Part shown: positions 57,028 through 64,000 of the stretch, piece by piece | How positions within the stretch are numbered: position 1 is the first letter of the stretch | Layout of the letters: the number at the start of each line of letters is the position of its first letter | DNA from: Panacibacter microcysteis | Lineage (GTDB): Bacteria; Bacteroidota; Bacteroidia; Chitinophagales; Chitinophagaceae | Assembly: GCF_015831355.1 (NCBI RefSeq) | Contig: NZ_JADWYR010000002.1 | Location: 620,001 to 684,000, forward strand | Reading direction: 5' to 3' | Length of the DNA: 64,000 bases | Notes under the pieces: model-generated | Database searches by the model: none | What the model saw: only the letters and a program-made list of their open reading frames with translations | Told to the model about the DNA's origin: nothing | Position numbers and translations under genes: made by a program

Positions 57028-57987
57028 ATGAAAAAGATTATGCCTCTTTGTTTTTCGTTAGCTGTTACCTGTAGCGCATTTGCACAAACTTACCCCGCAA
57101 ACGAAAATGCTGCAGATACGGTAAAGCTGTTTGCAGCAGACATCATATCAAACGGGTTGAGCAACCGTGATTTCGCAATTTCTCCAAACGGTGAAGAGAT
57201 CTTTTTTACCATACAGCAACCAAAATTCCTGAGCAGCACCATCGTGTACATGCATAAAATAAAAGGCCGGTGGAGTGCACCTGAAAGGGCACCTTTTTCC
57301 GGCACCTACCGCGATCTTGAAGCAGCATTTGCAGCCGATGGCAACACCATTTACTTTTCTTCAGACAGGCCGGTTGATGCAAACGATTCGATCAGTGATT
57401 TTGATTTATGGAAGGTGCAGAAAAGAAATGGCGCATGGGAGCAACCGGAACATCTTGGTTTTACAGTAAACACGGCGAAAGATGAGTTTTACCCATCTGT
57501 TACAAAAAACGGAGACCTGTATTTTACCGTTGAAGCAGTAAATGGAAAAGGCAGGGAAGATATTGTGGTGTGCGCTTTCAGCAACAATACTTATGCGGCA
57601 CCCGTAAGCCTGCCTGGAACCATCAATTCCGAAGGCTACGAGTTCAATGCATTTGTTGACCCAGACGCAAGATTCATGTTGTTTACTGCTTATGGAAGGC
57701 CTGATGACCTGGGCAAAGGAGACCTGTATATTGCTTATAAAGATGAACAGGGAAACTGGCTGCAGGCAAAGCATTTGCCCAAAGGTATCAACACTACGGA
57801 TCTTGATTATTGCCCTTTTGTTAACCGGGATAAAAACATCCTTTTTTTCACCTCTAACAGAACAAGCACGCAGTTTAACAATGGCCGGCAAAAAGATTAT
57901 GCCGCAACCACGCAACTACTGTCTTCTGCAGGTAATGGCCTGGATGATCTGTACTGGATAAAATTCGATCCTGCGGCATATAAGTAA
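57028..57987 (+). CDS. Secreted PD40 beta-propeller protein
   Basis: 319 aa with a signal peptide (KKIMPLCFSLAVTCSAFAQ). The body has WD40-like PD40 repeats (FAISPNGEEIFFTI, AAFAADGNTIYFSSDRP, DLWKVQKRNGAWEQPEHLG, FYPSVTKNGDLYFT, FNAFVDPDARFMLFTAYGR, DYCPFVNRDKNILFFTSNR) giving a five- or six-bladed propeller. Such proteins are periplasmic or surface-located and often act as binding partners; no catalytic residues are apparent. A good AGGAG sits 5-9 bases before the ATG. Confidence 0.88.
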   Translation: MKKIMPLCFSLAVTCSAFAQTYPANENAADTVKLFAADIISNGLSNRDFAISPNGEEIFFTIQQPKFLSSTIVYMHKIKGRWSAPERAPFSGTYRDLEAAFAADGNTIYFSSDRPVDANDSISDFDLWKVQKRNGAWEQPEHLGFTVNTAKDEFYPSVTKNGDLYFTVEAVNGKGREDIVVCAFSNNTYAAPVSLPGTINSEGYEFNAFVDPDARFMLFTAYGRPDDLGKGDLYIAYKDEQGNWLQAKHLPKGINTTDLDYCPFVNRDKNILFFTSNRTSTQFNNGRQKDYAATTQLLSSAGNGLDDLYWIKFDPAAYK

Positions 57988-58102
57988 AATTGTTACGCCG
58001 GGATGTTTGGCCTGAGAAAAAATGTGTTTACAAGATACATGGAACAATATGTTTACGATGCAATAAGGCAAGGCCGGTTATAATGATGCATGAGCAAACC
58101 AC

Positions 58103-58162
58103 GGACTGCAGCCGCCATGAAAATATGCTGTAAAAGTGATTGCGACGCAACGATGCTGCCAT
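58103..58162 (+). repeat. Dispersed intergenic repeat, subtype D (full-length variant)
   Basis: GGACTGCAGCCGCCATGAAA, spacer, AAAAGTGATTGCGACGCAAC, GATGCTGCCAT. It has the upstream block of the A and C copies with a D-like core. Confidence 0.85.
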
Positions 58163-58206
58163 ACAATACCGAAGCTGGTAACATCATTAAATCAGGCAAG
58201 TACAAC

Positions 58207-58665
58207 CTAGACCGGAATGCTGCAGTTGATCCATTCGGGATCAAAATTTGCCTGGTATTTTTTATAGAAATTGATGGCGGGTTCGTTCCACTCCAGTACC
58301 TGCCATACAATACCGCTGAAACGTTTTGCCTTTGCTTCTTCAATCAGTGCATCGAACAATAACCTGCCAATTCCCTTGCCTCTTGCGTTTTCTGTTACTA
58401 CAATATCTTCCAGGTACATGCGCTGGCCCTTCCAGGTTGAGTAACGTATGTAGTATAATGCAAACCCCAGGATCACCGTGTTATCGCCGGTGGTTTCTTC
58501 GGCTACAAACGCCCACCACACTGGCTTTTCACCAAAACCGCTTTCTTCAAAATGTTCCAGCGTTACAGTAACTTCATCCGGTGCCTTTTCATAGATGGCC
58601 AGTTCTGTTACCAGTTCCAGCAGCCTTTTGCAGTCTTCTTTTGTTGCTCTTCGAACATTGATCAT
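58207..58665 (-). CDS. GNAT N-acetyltransferase
   Basis: 152 aa, of the diamine (spermine/spermidine)-type GNAT group: INVRRATKEDCKRLLELVTELAIYEKAPDEV, YYIRYSTWKGQRMYLEDIVV, and the acetyl-CoA loop ENARGKGIGRLLFDALIEEA. WQVLEWNEPAINFYKKY is the usual motif B region. Cytosolic acetyl-CoA:amine transferase; the physiological substrate is not certain. It is followed upstream on the same strand by the DAO and PAP2 genes (58671 onwards), with only 5 bp between, so likely co-transcribed. Confidence 0.9.
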   Translation of the reverse strand: MINVRRATKEDCKRLLELVTELAIYEKAPDEVTVTLEHFEESGFGEKPVWWAFVAEETTGDNTVILGFALYYIRYSTWKGQRMYLEDIVVTENARGKGIGRLLFDALIEEAKAKRFSGIVWQVLEWNEPAINFYKKYQANFDPEWINCSIPV

Positions 58666-58670
58666 TGTAA

Positions 58671-59618
58671 TCAGTTTATTTCATCAACAAGTTGTGCCAC
58701 TTCTTTTGCACAGCCGAATGCCAGCGTAAAACCGCTGCCGCCATGCCCGTAATTGTGAATGATGTTTGTACCTGCTTCTCTTTCTACGCGTACTTCCTGC
58801 CGGTATGGGCGCACGCCTGCCCAGCTACCCAGCACACGCTTCGATCTTAAAGCAGGAAATACCTCGTAGGCATTACCAAGCAGTCGTTCTATGGTTGCCG
58901 GTTCGGTAATTGCCGCATCTACATGTTCTTCGTAAGTACCACCAACAATAATTGCATCTTTGCGCGGTACAATGTATAAGGGCTTTTCGTTATCGAGGTA
59001 GATATCCATTTCTTCTGCAGGCTCCAGTAAACCCACCTGCCCTCTTACTGGTATGAGCGCAGCATCGTTACACAATTTTTTTGCACCCAGTGCCGCGCAG
59101 TTGATCACGCAATCGTAATCGTGCTGCAGCTCGCTGAAATGGCCGATGGTGCGTTCAATAAACACGGCGCCCTTTGTTTCAAGTATTGTTTTCAAATACG
59201 GAAGAAACAACTGGGTCTCTATCAGCGGCACCTTTACTTCATATGCTTTTGCAATACCATCAGGCAGTTCAGTGGCGGGCAGTATGCGCATAGCGCCCTC
59301 AGGCATAAAATCTATCCATACAGGCTCAGCTTCTGCAACACCATGTCGCAATACTTTCACCAGTTTTTGTATGCTTATTCCAGATGAAGGCTCATGGATA
59401 AGTGAGCTATAAAAATGATAGCTTTCCCTGCACCAGCCAATGCCGCGTTTATCGTTGCGTATATGATAAGGGAACCAGAATGCAGCCGCTTTGTTGGATG
59501 TTATGCCTGGCGAAAATGCACTGGCGAAAATTGTAATATTATGTGATTTGCCCGTTAACAGCAATGCGGTACTCATACCACTGATGCCTGCCCCGATAAT
59601 AGCGATCTTTTTACCCAT
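58671..59618 (-). CDS. FAD-dependent D-amino-acid-oxidase-family protein
   Basis: 315 aa from the ATG at 59618. A TTG at 59630 touches the stop of the PAP2 gene. The FAD-binding Rossmann motif is KIAIIGAGISGMSTALLL. The family signatures CVINCAALGAKKL, VGVRPYRQEVRVEREAG-like (AGVRPYRQEVRV) and GHGGSGFTLAFGCAKEVAQL at the end match D-aspartate/D-amino acid oxidases. It deaminates a D-amino acid with O2, giving a keto acid and H2O2; the substrate is not assigned. It sits between GNAT and PAP2 genes in one transcription unit. Confidence 0.9.
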   Translation of the reverse strand: MGKKIAIIGAGISGMSTALLLTGKSHNITIFASAFSPGITSNKAAAFWFPYHIRNDKRGIGWCRESYHFYSSLIHEPSSGISIQKLVKVLRHGVAEAEPVWIDFMPEGAMRILPATELPDGIAKAYEVKVPLIETQLFLPYLKTILETKGAVFIERTIGHFSELQHDYDCVINCAALGAKKLCNDAALIPVRGQVGLLEPAEEMDIYLDNEKPLYIVPRKDAIIVGGTYEEHVDAAITEPATIERLLGNAYEVFPALRSKRVLGSWAGVRPYRQEVRVEREAGTNIIHNYGHGGSGFTLAFGCAKEVAQLVDEIN

Positions 59619-59630
59619 GAGTTCATTCAA

Positions 59631-60275
59631 TTATTCATTTATACCCGGCGCCACACTCCGGCTGTAGCCGATGAGCGGAGGTAAACCAATTTTACTGTTG
59701 AATACATTGGCGGTAACAATACCCACGATGCTGCCAATAAAAGCGCCACCCAATACATCCAGCGGGTAATGCACGCCCACATACACCTGCCCGTAAGCGA
59801 TGGTGGCGGCCCAGAAAAAAAACAGGTATCCCCATTTATTAAAATATTGTTTCATGGTAAGCCAGGCAAACCAGGCCATACCAAAATGCGTGGTAGCATG
59901 CGACGAAGGAAAACTGAATGTACCCGAACAGCCGCCCAGCAATGCATTTACATGAAACAGGAAGTCCTGGTCATTACATGGCCTTGGTCTTTGTACCAGG
60001 CCTTTAATAAGACCGCTGCTTAACTGGTCTGTGAGAGATGCAGTAAGTACAAAAAAAACGATCCACGGCCATACGCGCCAGCCGAAGTTGATAACGACAA
60101 ACAAGGTGAGAAAAAGATACAGCGGAATCCATGTATTAGAGTCTCTCCACCACGGTACCACGCTGTTGAGAAAATCATTGGTCCAGGTGCTGTTGATCCT
60201 GATGAAAAGCCACCTGTCCCAGCTTTGAATGGTTTCCCAAACACCGGGGCCTGCTGTTGTGTCCAGTAAAAACAT
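59631..60275 (-). CDS. PAP2-family membrane phosphatase
   Basis: 214 aa with about five TM helices. The three phosphatase motifs are present: KGLVQRPRP (KX6RP), SFPSSHATTHFG (PSGH variant with Ser-Ser-His) and YVGVHYPLDVLGG, where the usual SR is replaced by V-G but the catalytic His and Asp remain. Likely dephosphorylates a lipid such as undecaprenyl-PP or phosphatidate at the membrane. Stop is directly before the DAO gene. Confidence 0.9.
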   Translation of the reverse strand: MFLLDTTAGPGVWETIQSWDRWLFIRINSTWTNDFLNSVVPWWRDSNTWIPLYLFLTLFVVINFGWRVWPWIVFFVLTASLTDQLSSGLIKGLVQRPRPCNDQDFLFHVNALLGGCSGTFSFPSSHATTHFGMAWFAWLTMKQYFNKWGYLFFFWAATIAYGQVYVGVHYPLDVLGGAFIGSIVGIVTANVFNSKIGLPPLIGYSRSVAPGINE

Positions 60276-60420
60276 GCTACAGTTTTATTAAGGGCACAAG
60301 ATACAAGCAAATAAAAAAAATACAGCGCTGTTTATGTAATGCAAAAAAATCGTGCATCATGTACGCAGCCATACTTTTTACGGCAAAAAATTATTAGTTT
60401 CAATCATCAACAGCACCGCC

Positions 60421-60804
60421 ATGAAAAAGATCACACTCCTGTTGCTGCTTTTACCAGCCTGCATAACGCTCAGCGCACAACAAGACAAAGCCTTTGTAAT
60501 ACCGCGTAATAACCAGCAGGATTCTGTTTTTAAAAAGACATACCCACAAAAACAGTTTATAGATTCTTTGCCCTCTGCATATTTCCGTAAACATCGTGCG
60601 CCTTTACCGGGTTCCATGCCCAACAAAATGACCTACCTTGGCAACAATGGTAAGGGTTTTGATATTTACCAGACACCGCAGGACAATATGTTTATACTAC
60701 GCCCTGATTCTTCTTTTTACAGCAATATGCCCGTGAAAGATTTTATGCGCATCCAATCACCAGCTTCCGATATGCCTAACCCGTTGAAAGAACGAAAAAA
60801 CTAA
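60421..60804 (+). CDS. Small secreted protein of unknown function
   Basis: 127 aa from the ATG at 60421, with a clear signal peptide (KKITLLLLLLPACITLSAQ). The mature part (QDKAFVIPRNNQQDSVFKKTYPQKQFIDSLPSAYFRKH, GFDIYQTPQDNMFILRPDSSFYSNMP) has no family that I recognise. Periplasmic or secreted. An open frame begins 69 bases earlier but lacks signal character. Confidence 0.72.
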   Translation: MKKITLLLLLLPACITLSAQQDKAFVIPRNNQQDSVFKKTYPQKQFIDSLPSAYFRKHRAPLPGSMPNKMTYLGNNGKGFDIYQTPQDNMFILRPDSSFYSNMPVKDFMRIQSPASDMPNPLKERKN

Positions 60805-60843
60805 ATCACAGAAAACAAGTATGTAGCCGGCAGCAGTATTTCA

Positions 60844-60880
60844 TGGCATCGGTTGTTGCGTCGCACTCTTCAACTGGCGG
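60844..60880 (-). repeat. Dispersed intergenic repeat, subtype B (variant)
   Basis: The minus strand reads CCGCCAGTTGAAGAGTGCGA, CGCAAC, AACCGATGCCA. The start combines GTTGAA of subtype C with the AGAGTGCGACGCAAC of subtype B. Confidence 0.85.
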
Positions 60881-60975
60881 AACATCACGGAGCAAACGCG
60901 AAGATTGACGCGTATATGACTGAAATCATTTTACATCATCTGTAAAATGCTATTTTGCGGGCCTAAAAAAATCGA

Positions 60976-61314
60976 ATGAGCGAATTATCACCTTGTCCTC
61001 TCTGTAAATCGGTTTATACCTATGCCATGGATGACCAGCTTGTTTGCCCCGAGTGCGGCCATGAGTGGAACCCGCAGGAAAATGACGTAAACGACGACGC
61101 GCTGGTAGTAAAAGATTGTAACGGGAATGTGCTCAAAGATGGCGATTCGGTGGTTACCATTAAGAACCTGCCGGTCAAAGGCTCATCACAAACAATAAAG
61201 GCAGGTACAAAAGTGAGAAACATCCGTTTGGCAAGTGGCGATCATAATATTGATTGCAGGATTGATGGCTTTGGGGCCATGGCGCTTAAGTCAGAATTTG
61301 TAAAGAAAGCCTGA
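60976..61314 (+). CDS. PhnA/YjdM-family zinc-ribbon protein
   Basis: 112 aa. An N-terminal zinc ribbon (CPLC at 7-10 and CPEC at 24-27) is followed by the PhnA-type domain ([68 protein letters not shown]). Named for the phn operon in E. coli but not needed for phosphonate use; molecular role unknown. Single gene. Confidence 0.93.
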   Translation: MSELSPCPLCKSVYTYAMDDQLVCPECGHEWNPQENDVNDDALVVKDCNGNVLKDGDSVVTIKNLPVKGSSQTIKAGTKVRNIRLASGDHNIDCRIDGFGAMALKSEFVKKA

Positions 61315-61468
61315 CCACGAGCTGCAGTTTACGTTACATATTACGCCGGCTCACCGGCAAAAACTTTGCTGTCGCAAGTATTTCTTTTTAAAGCAAAACA
61401 TCACCTGTTATCGGATGAAAGTTAAACTCATACAACTTTCGTAATACTGCTTTTTGCAAGCCCGCTGC

Positions 61469-61537
61469 AACAGATCGCTGGAGTTGCCATAAGAACAGAA
61501 CGTACAAGTGAGTGACACAACCGGCGATGCCATTTGT
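61469..61537 (+). repeat. Dispersed intergenic repeat, subtype A (full copy)
   Basis: CAGATCGCTGGAGTTGCCAT, AAGAACAGAAC, GTACAAGTGAGTGACACAAC, CGGCGATGCCATTTGTTG. The best-preserved subtype A copy, matching the copy at 5423 across the whole unit. Confidence 0.93.
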
Positions 61538-61610
61538 TGTGTTGCCCGCTACACTATGGCTGTAATTCTTTTATTTTTTGGTATTGCATTTGATTGACTG
61601 TACAGGTAAA

Positions 61611-62165
61611 ATGGAAGGCATGAAAAAAACTGATAAAAAATACCTGTTGATTGGCGGCGGCCTCTTACTTGCCGGTGCATTGATAGCGTGGAGCCGAAGG
61701 CGTACCATACCCAAAGGTGTGCAGGCTGTACATAATTTTGATAAGCAACGATACCTGGGCAAATGGTATGAAATTGCGCGTTTCGACTACATATTTGAGC
61801 GTGGCCTGAATAAGACTACAGCAGAATATGCAGCAAATGAAGATGGCAGCATAAAGGTTGTAAACAAAGGTTACAACACGCGGAAAGCGAAATATCAATC
61901 TGCAGTAGGAAAAGCAAAGTTTACCGGTGATGAACAGGTAGCCAGATTAAAAGTATCTTTCTTTGGCCCTTTCTATGCCGGGTATAATGTAATAGCGCTC
62001 GACAACGATTACCGCTACGCGTTGGTTGCAGGAAAAAACAGGGATTATTTGTGGCTGTTATCCCGCGAAAAATCAATGCCGGAAGAAGTCATTGAACGGT
62101 ACCTGAATATTGCGCGCAGCCACGGTTTTAAAGTAGAAGACCTGACATGGGTAAAACACGACTAA
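61611..62165 (+). CDS. Membrane-anchored lipocalin (Blc-like)
   Basis: 184 aa. Residues about 11-27 form an N-terminal helix (YLLIGGGLLLAGALIAW), then RRRT, so it is likely membrane-anchored rather than a lipoprotein, as E. coli Blc is. The lipocalin domain has the GxW motif (YLGKWYEIARFD, Gly50/Trp52), ARLKVSFFGPFYAGYNVIALD and YLWLLSREKSMP. Outer-membrane lipocalins bind lipids such as lysophospholipids. The frame opens at 61578 with TTG; ATG at 61611 or 61620 are the real choices. Confidence 0.9.
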   Translation: MEGMKKTDKKYLLIGGGLLLAGALIAWSRRRTIPKGVQAVHNFDKQRYLGKWYEIARFDYIFERGLNKTTAEYAANEDGSIKVVNKGYNTRKAKYQSAVGKAKFTGDEQVARLKVSFFGPFYAGYNVIALDNDYRYALVAGKNRDYLWLLSREKSMPEEVIERYLNIARSHGFKVEDLTWVKHD

Positions 62166-62190
62166 GACTGTCTTGTACTACGTTTACAAA

Positions 62191-62220
62191 AACGGCTGCA
62201 GCAGACCTGCAGCCGTTTTT
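62191..62220 (+). terminator. Intrinsic terminator of the lipocalin gene
   Basis: Arms AACGGCTGCA and TGCAGCCGTT with a 7-nt loop and a T run, 25 bp past the stop. Confidence 0.92.
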
Positions 62221-62406
62221 GTATGCAGGAGTGTAAACTTATTTTACATAACCATGCGCCAGGTTTGGCAGGCTTATGGTTGTTTTGTTGCATGGTAAAC
62301 GCTGCTACCCACCGTCTTTATTGCCTGTAAAAAATATAGTGTAGAAAAAGATTTTTGGCTTACTGCAACAGATACATTAGCTGTTGCTAACGTAAAATCT
62401 TTCGCC

Positions 62407-64000
62407 ATGCATACATATGTATCCGCTTTAAGCGACCTGGGAAAAACTTCTTCCGACACCTTTGGTGGTAAAGCAGCCAACCTTGGTGAACTGTGTACAA
62501 TACAAGGAATACATGTACCGCGTGGATGCTGTATATCCACCGCAGCCTTTAAAGAGATCATATCATCAAACGCACGTGTTGCAGCACTCATACAGGAATT
62601 ATCGCAACTGCAGGCCACTGAAAAAAAATCGATTGCCGGGATAAGCGCTGTGCTTCGGCAAACGATAGCATCTGTTGAAATACCCGGGCAGCTTGTAAAC
62701 GAAATAATGCTGCACCTTGAAATACCCGGCAGTCATCCAACATTTGCTATCCGTTCGAGTGCCACAGCAGAAGATTTGGCGGATGCATCTTTTGCGGGCC
62801 AGCAGGACAGTTATCTGAACATTACCGGTAAAGCATCCATTCTTACGCACATCAGCAGATGCTGGGCTTCGCTGTTTACAGAAAGAGCTGTTTTATACCG
62901 TATACAAAATGGTTTTAGCCAGGCAGGTGTTTACCTGTCTGTTATCATACAGGAAATGGTGCCGGCAGAGGCCTCAGGCATTATGTTTACGGCTGATCCC
63001 GTTACAGGCAACCGGAAGGTTGTTTCGATCGATGCAGGCTTTGGGCTTGGTGAAGCAATAGTATCTGGCATTGTTAATACAGATGTTTATAAGGTAATGG
63101 GGAATGCCATCATCAGTCGGAAGATATCGTCAAAAAAACAGGGAATGTATGCATCGCAACAGGGTGGTACAAAGCTGGCAGAGATTGATTACAGCAAGCG
63201 TGACCAGCAGGTATTGACCGACGCACAAATAATACGTCTCGCTGAAACTGGCAGTAAAATAGCCCGTCATTTTACCACCGCGCAGGATGTTGAATGGTGT
63301 TTGGCAGGCGGCATATTTTACATTGTGCAATCCCGGCCGGTTACTACGCTATTTCCCATTCCTGAAGGCGGTGCAAACAACAAACATATATATGTTTCGG
63401 TCGGCCACCAGCAGATGATGACGGATGCAATTAAACCGCTGGGGTTATCAATCTGGCAGCTAACGGCGCCCCGACCAATGTTTACTGCCGGCGGCAGGTT
63501 ATTTGTTGATATTATGCAGGATCTGTCAACAGCTACGGGCCGGAATATGGTAATGAATGTGCTGGGTAAATCTGACCCGCTTATAAAAACAGCTTTGCTC
63601 AAAATCCTGCAACGGCAGGATCTTTTTGATACATCAAATGATGCGCCTGTGCAGCAATCGGATAATTCTCACCCGCCCCACACCAACCTGCAGGAATACA
63701 CCGCAGAAGATGTTGCAGCGCTCATCAGCAAAAGTGAGCAATCAATAATGCAGCTAAAACAAGCCATCCGTAACAAAAGCGGCGTAGCACTGATAGAGTT
63801 TATAGAGCAGGACATACAACAATACAGGCAGTCAGTTGCATGTAACAATAGCATTGGTATTATTATGAGTGGCATAAGTGCAGCGCAGTGGCTGAATGAA
63901 AAAATGCAGGAATGGCTGGGCGAAAAAAATGTGGCCAATAAACTTTCGCAGTCCCTCGCCAATAACATCACTGCGCAAATGGGTCTTGCATTGCTTGATG
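62407..64000 (+). CDS. Rifampicin phosphotransferase/PEP synthase-like protein, cut by window edge
   Basis: At least 531 residues to the edge. The N-terminal ATP-grasp (PEP synthase-type) domain has TFGGKAANLGEL, FAIRSSATAEDLADASFAGQQDSYLN (about 113 on), VIIQEMVPAEASGIMFTADPVTG, DAGFGLGEAIVSG and IVQSRPVTTLF (Gln308, Arg310). The next segment, HIYVSVGHQQMMTDAIKPLGLSIWQLT (about 325-350), and GGRLFVDIMQDLSTATGR are characteristic of the rifampicin-phosphotransferase (Rph) subgroup rather than true PEP synthase. Rph inactivates rifamycins by phosphorylation using ATP and a C-terminal swivelling His domain. That His domain is beyond the window, so activity and exact subgroup are not proven. Confidence 0.85.
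   Translation, partial: MHTYVSALSDLGKTSSDTFGGKAANLGELCTIQGIHVPRGCCISTAAFKEIISSNARVAALIQELSQLQATEKKSIAGISAVLRQTIASVEIPGQLVNEIMLHLEIPGSHPTFAIRSSATAEDLADASFAGQQDSYLNITGKASILTHISRCWASLFTERAVLYRIQNGFSQAGVYLSVIIQEMVPAEASGIMFTADPVTGNRKVVSIDAGFGLGEAIVSGIVNTDVYKVMGNAIISRKISSKKQGMYASQQGGTKLAEIDYSKRDQQVLTDAQIIRLAETGSKIARHFTTAQDVEWCLAGGIFYIVQSRPVTTLFPIPEGGANNKHIYVSVGHQQMMTDAIKPLGLSIWQLTAPRPMFTAGGRLFVDIMQDLSTATGRNMVMNVLGKSDPLIKTALLKILQRQDLFDTSNDAPVQQSDNSHPPHTNLQEYTAEDVAALISKSEQSIMQLKQAIRNKSGVALIEFIEQDIQQYRQSVACNNSIGIIMSGISAAQWLNEKMQEWLGEKNVANKLSQSLANNITAQMGLALLD

Noticed and set aside
61345-61358. GCCGG/CCGGC hairpin after the PhnA gene
   Set aside because: The stem is only five base pairs and is followed by A rather than T on the plus strand, so it is not called a terminator.
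62411-62422. Perfect palindrome ATACATATGTAT at the start of the Rph-like gene
   Set aside because: It lies in the coding sequence just after the ATG and encodes part of the N-terminus; a 12-bp AT-rich palindrome is expected by chance in this length.

Overview
The window is chromosomal DNA of a Bacteroidota bacterium, most likely of the Chitinophagaceae. This is inferred from the gene content: T9SS (Por-type) C-terminal sorting domains, a gliding-motility-associated CHU_C tail, propeller-type LytS-like sensor kinases with a LytTR regulator, Ser/Cys lipoboxes, A-rich leaders that mostly lack Shine-Dalgarno sequences, and low-to-moderate GC. No rRNA, tRNA, CRISPR array, prophage or insertion sequence was seen. 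The left edge cuts a DUF4105 protein and the right edge cuts a rifampicin-phosphotransferase/PEP-synthase-like gene.

Layout. 1-5.4 kb: the DUF4105 fragment, an RRM RNA-binding protein and a 1293-aa CHU_C surface protein. 5.6-12.4 kb: a six-gene, tightly packed minus-strand glycan operon (TylF-like methyltransferase, class I methyltransferase, GT4, UDP-GlcNAc 2-epimerase, two GT2) facing a divergent GT2 with a TTG start. 12.5-23.0 kb: two 966-aa propeller sensor kinases, the second followed at once by a LytTR response regulator, with a DNRLRE lipoprotein and a YfhO-like membrane protein between them. 23.3-25.2 kb: an ABC-F ATPase. 25.5-35.3 kb: a second glycan locus with an ABC flippase/exporter, two GT4, a GT2, then two B12-binding radical SAM proteins around a methyltransferase, and a nucleotidyltransferase-fold protein. 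35.9-42.6 kb: MnmE, an intact T9SS-exported adhesin-like protein and a decayed tandem paralogue of it. 43.0-46.3 kb: divergent oxyR/katG. 46.9-64 kb: T9SS cargo proteins, AraC plus a VOC protein, DoxX, a second DNRLRE lipoprotein, a PAS histidine kinase, CsbD, a PD40 protein, GNAT, a DAO oxidoreductase, PAP2, PhnA, a lipocalin and the Rph-like gene.

The most striking unexplained structure is a dispersed intergenic repeat family. I count 21 copies in four subtypes. They share the skeleton (GTACAAG or variant)-(GCGACGCAAC or variant)-(GGCGATGCCA or truncated), and full copies extend to about 75-80 bp with an upstream block CGCTGCAGTTGCCAT. Several sit as opposed pairs in one intergenic gap. None lies inside a convincing gene. 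They look like a REP/BIME-like or small non-autonomous mobile family.

Working together: the two glycan loci (5.6-12.4 and 25.5-35.3 kb) carry the functions needed to build, decorate and export a methylated surface polysaccharide or glycolipid. The region between them holds the paired sensor kinases, which suggests but does not prove that envelope or extracellular signals are read here. OxyR/KatG, CsbD, lipocalin and DoxX are general stress functions.
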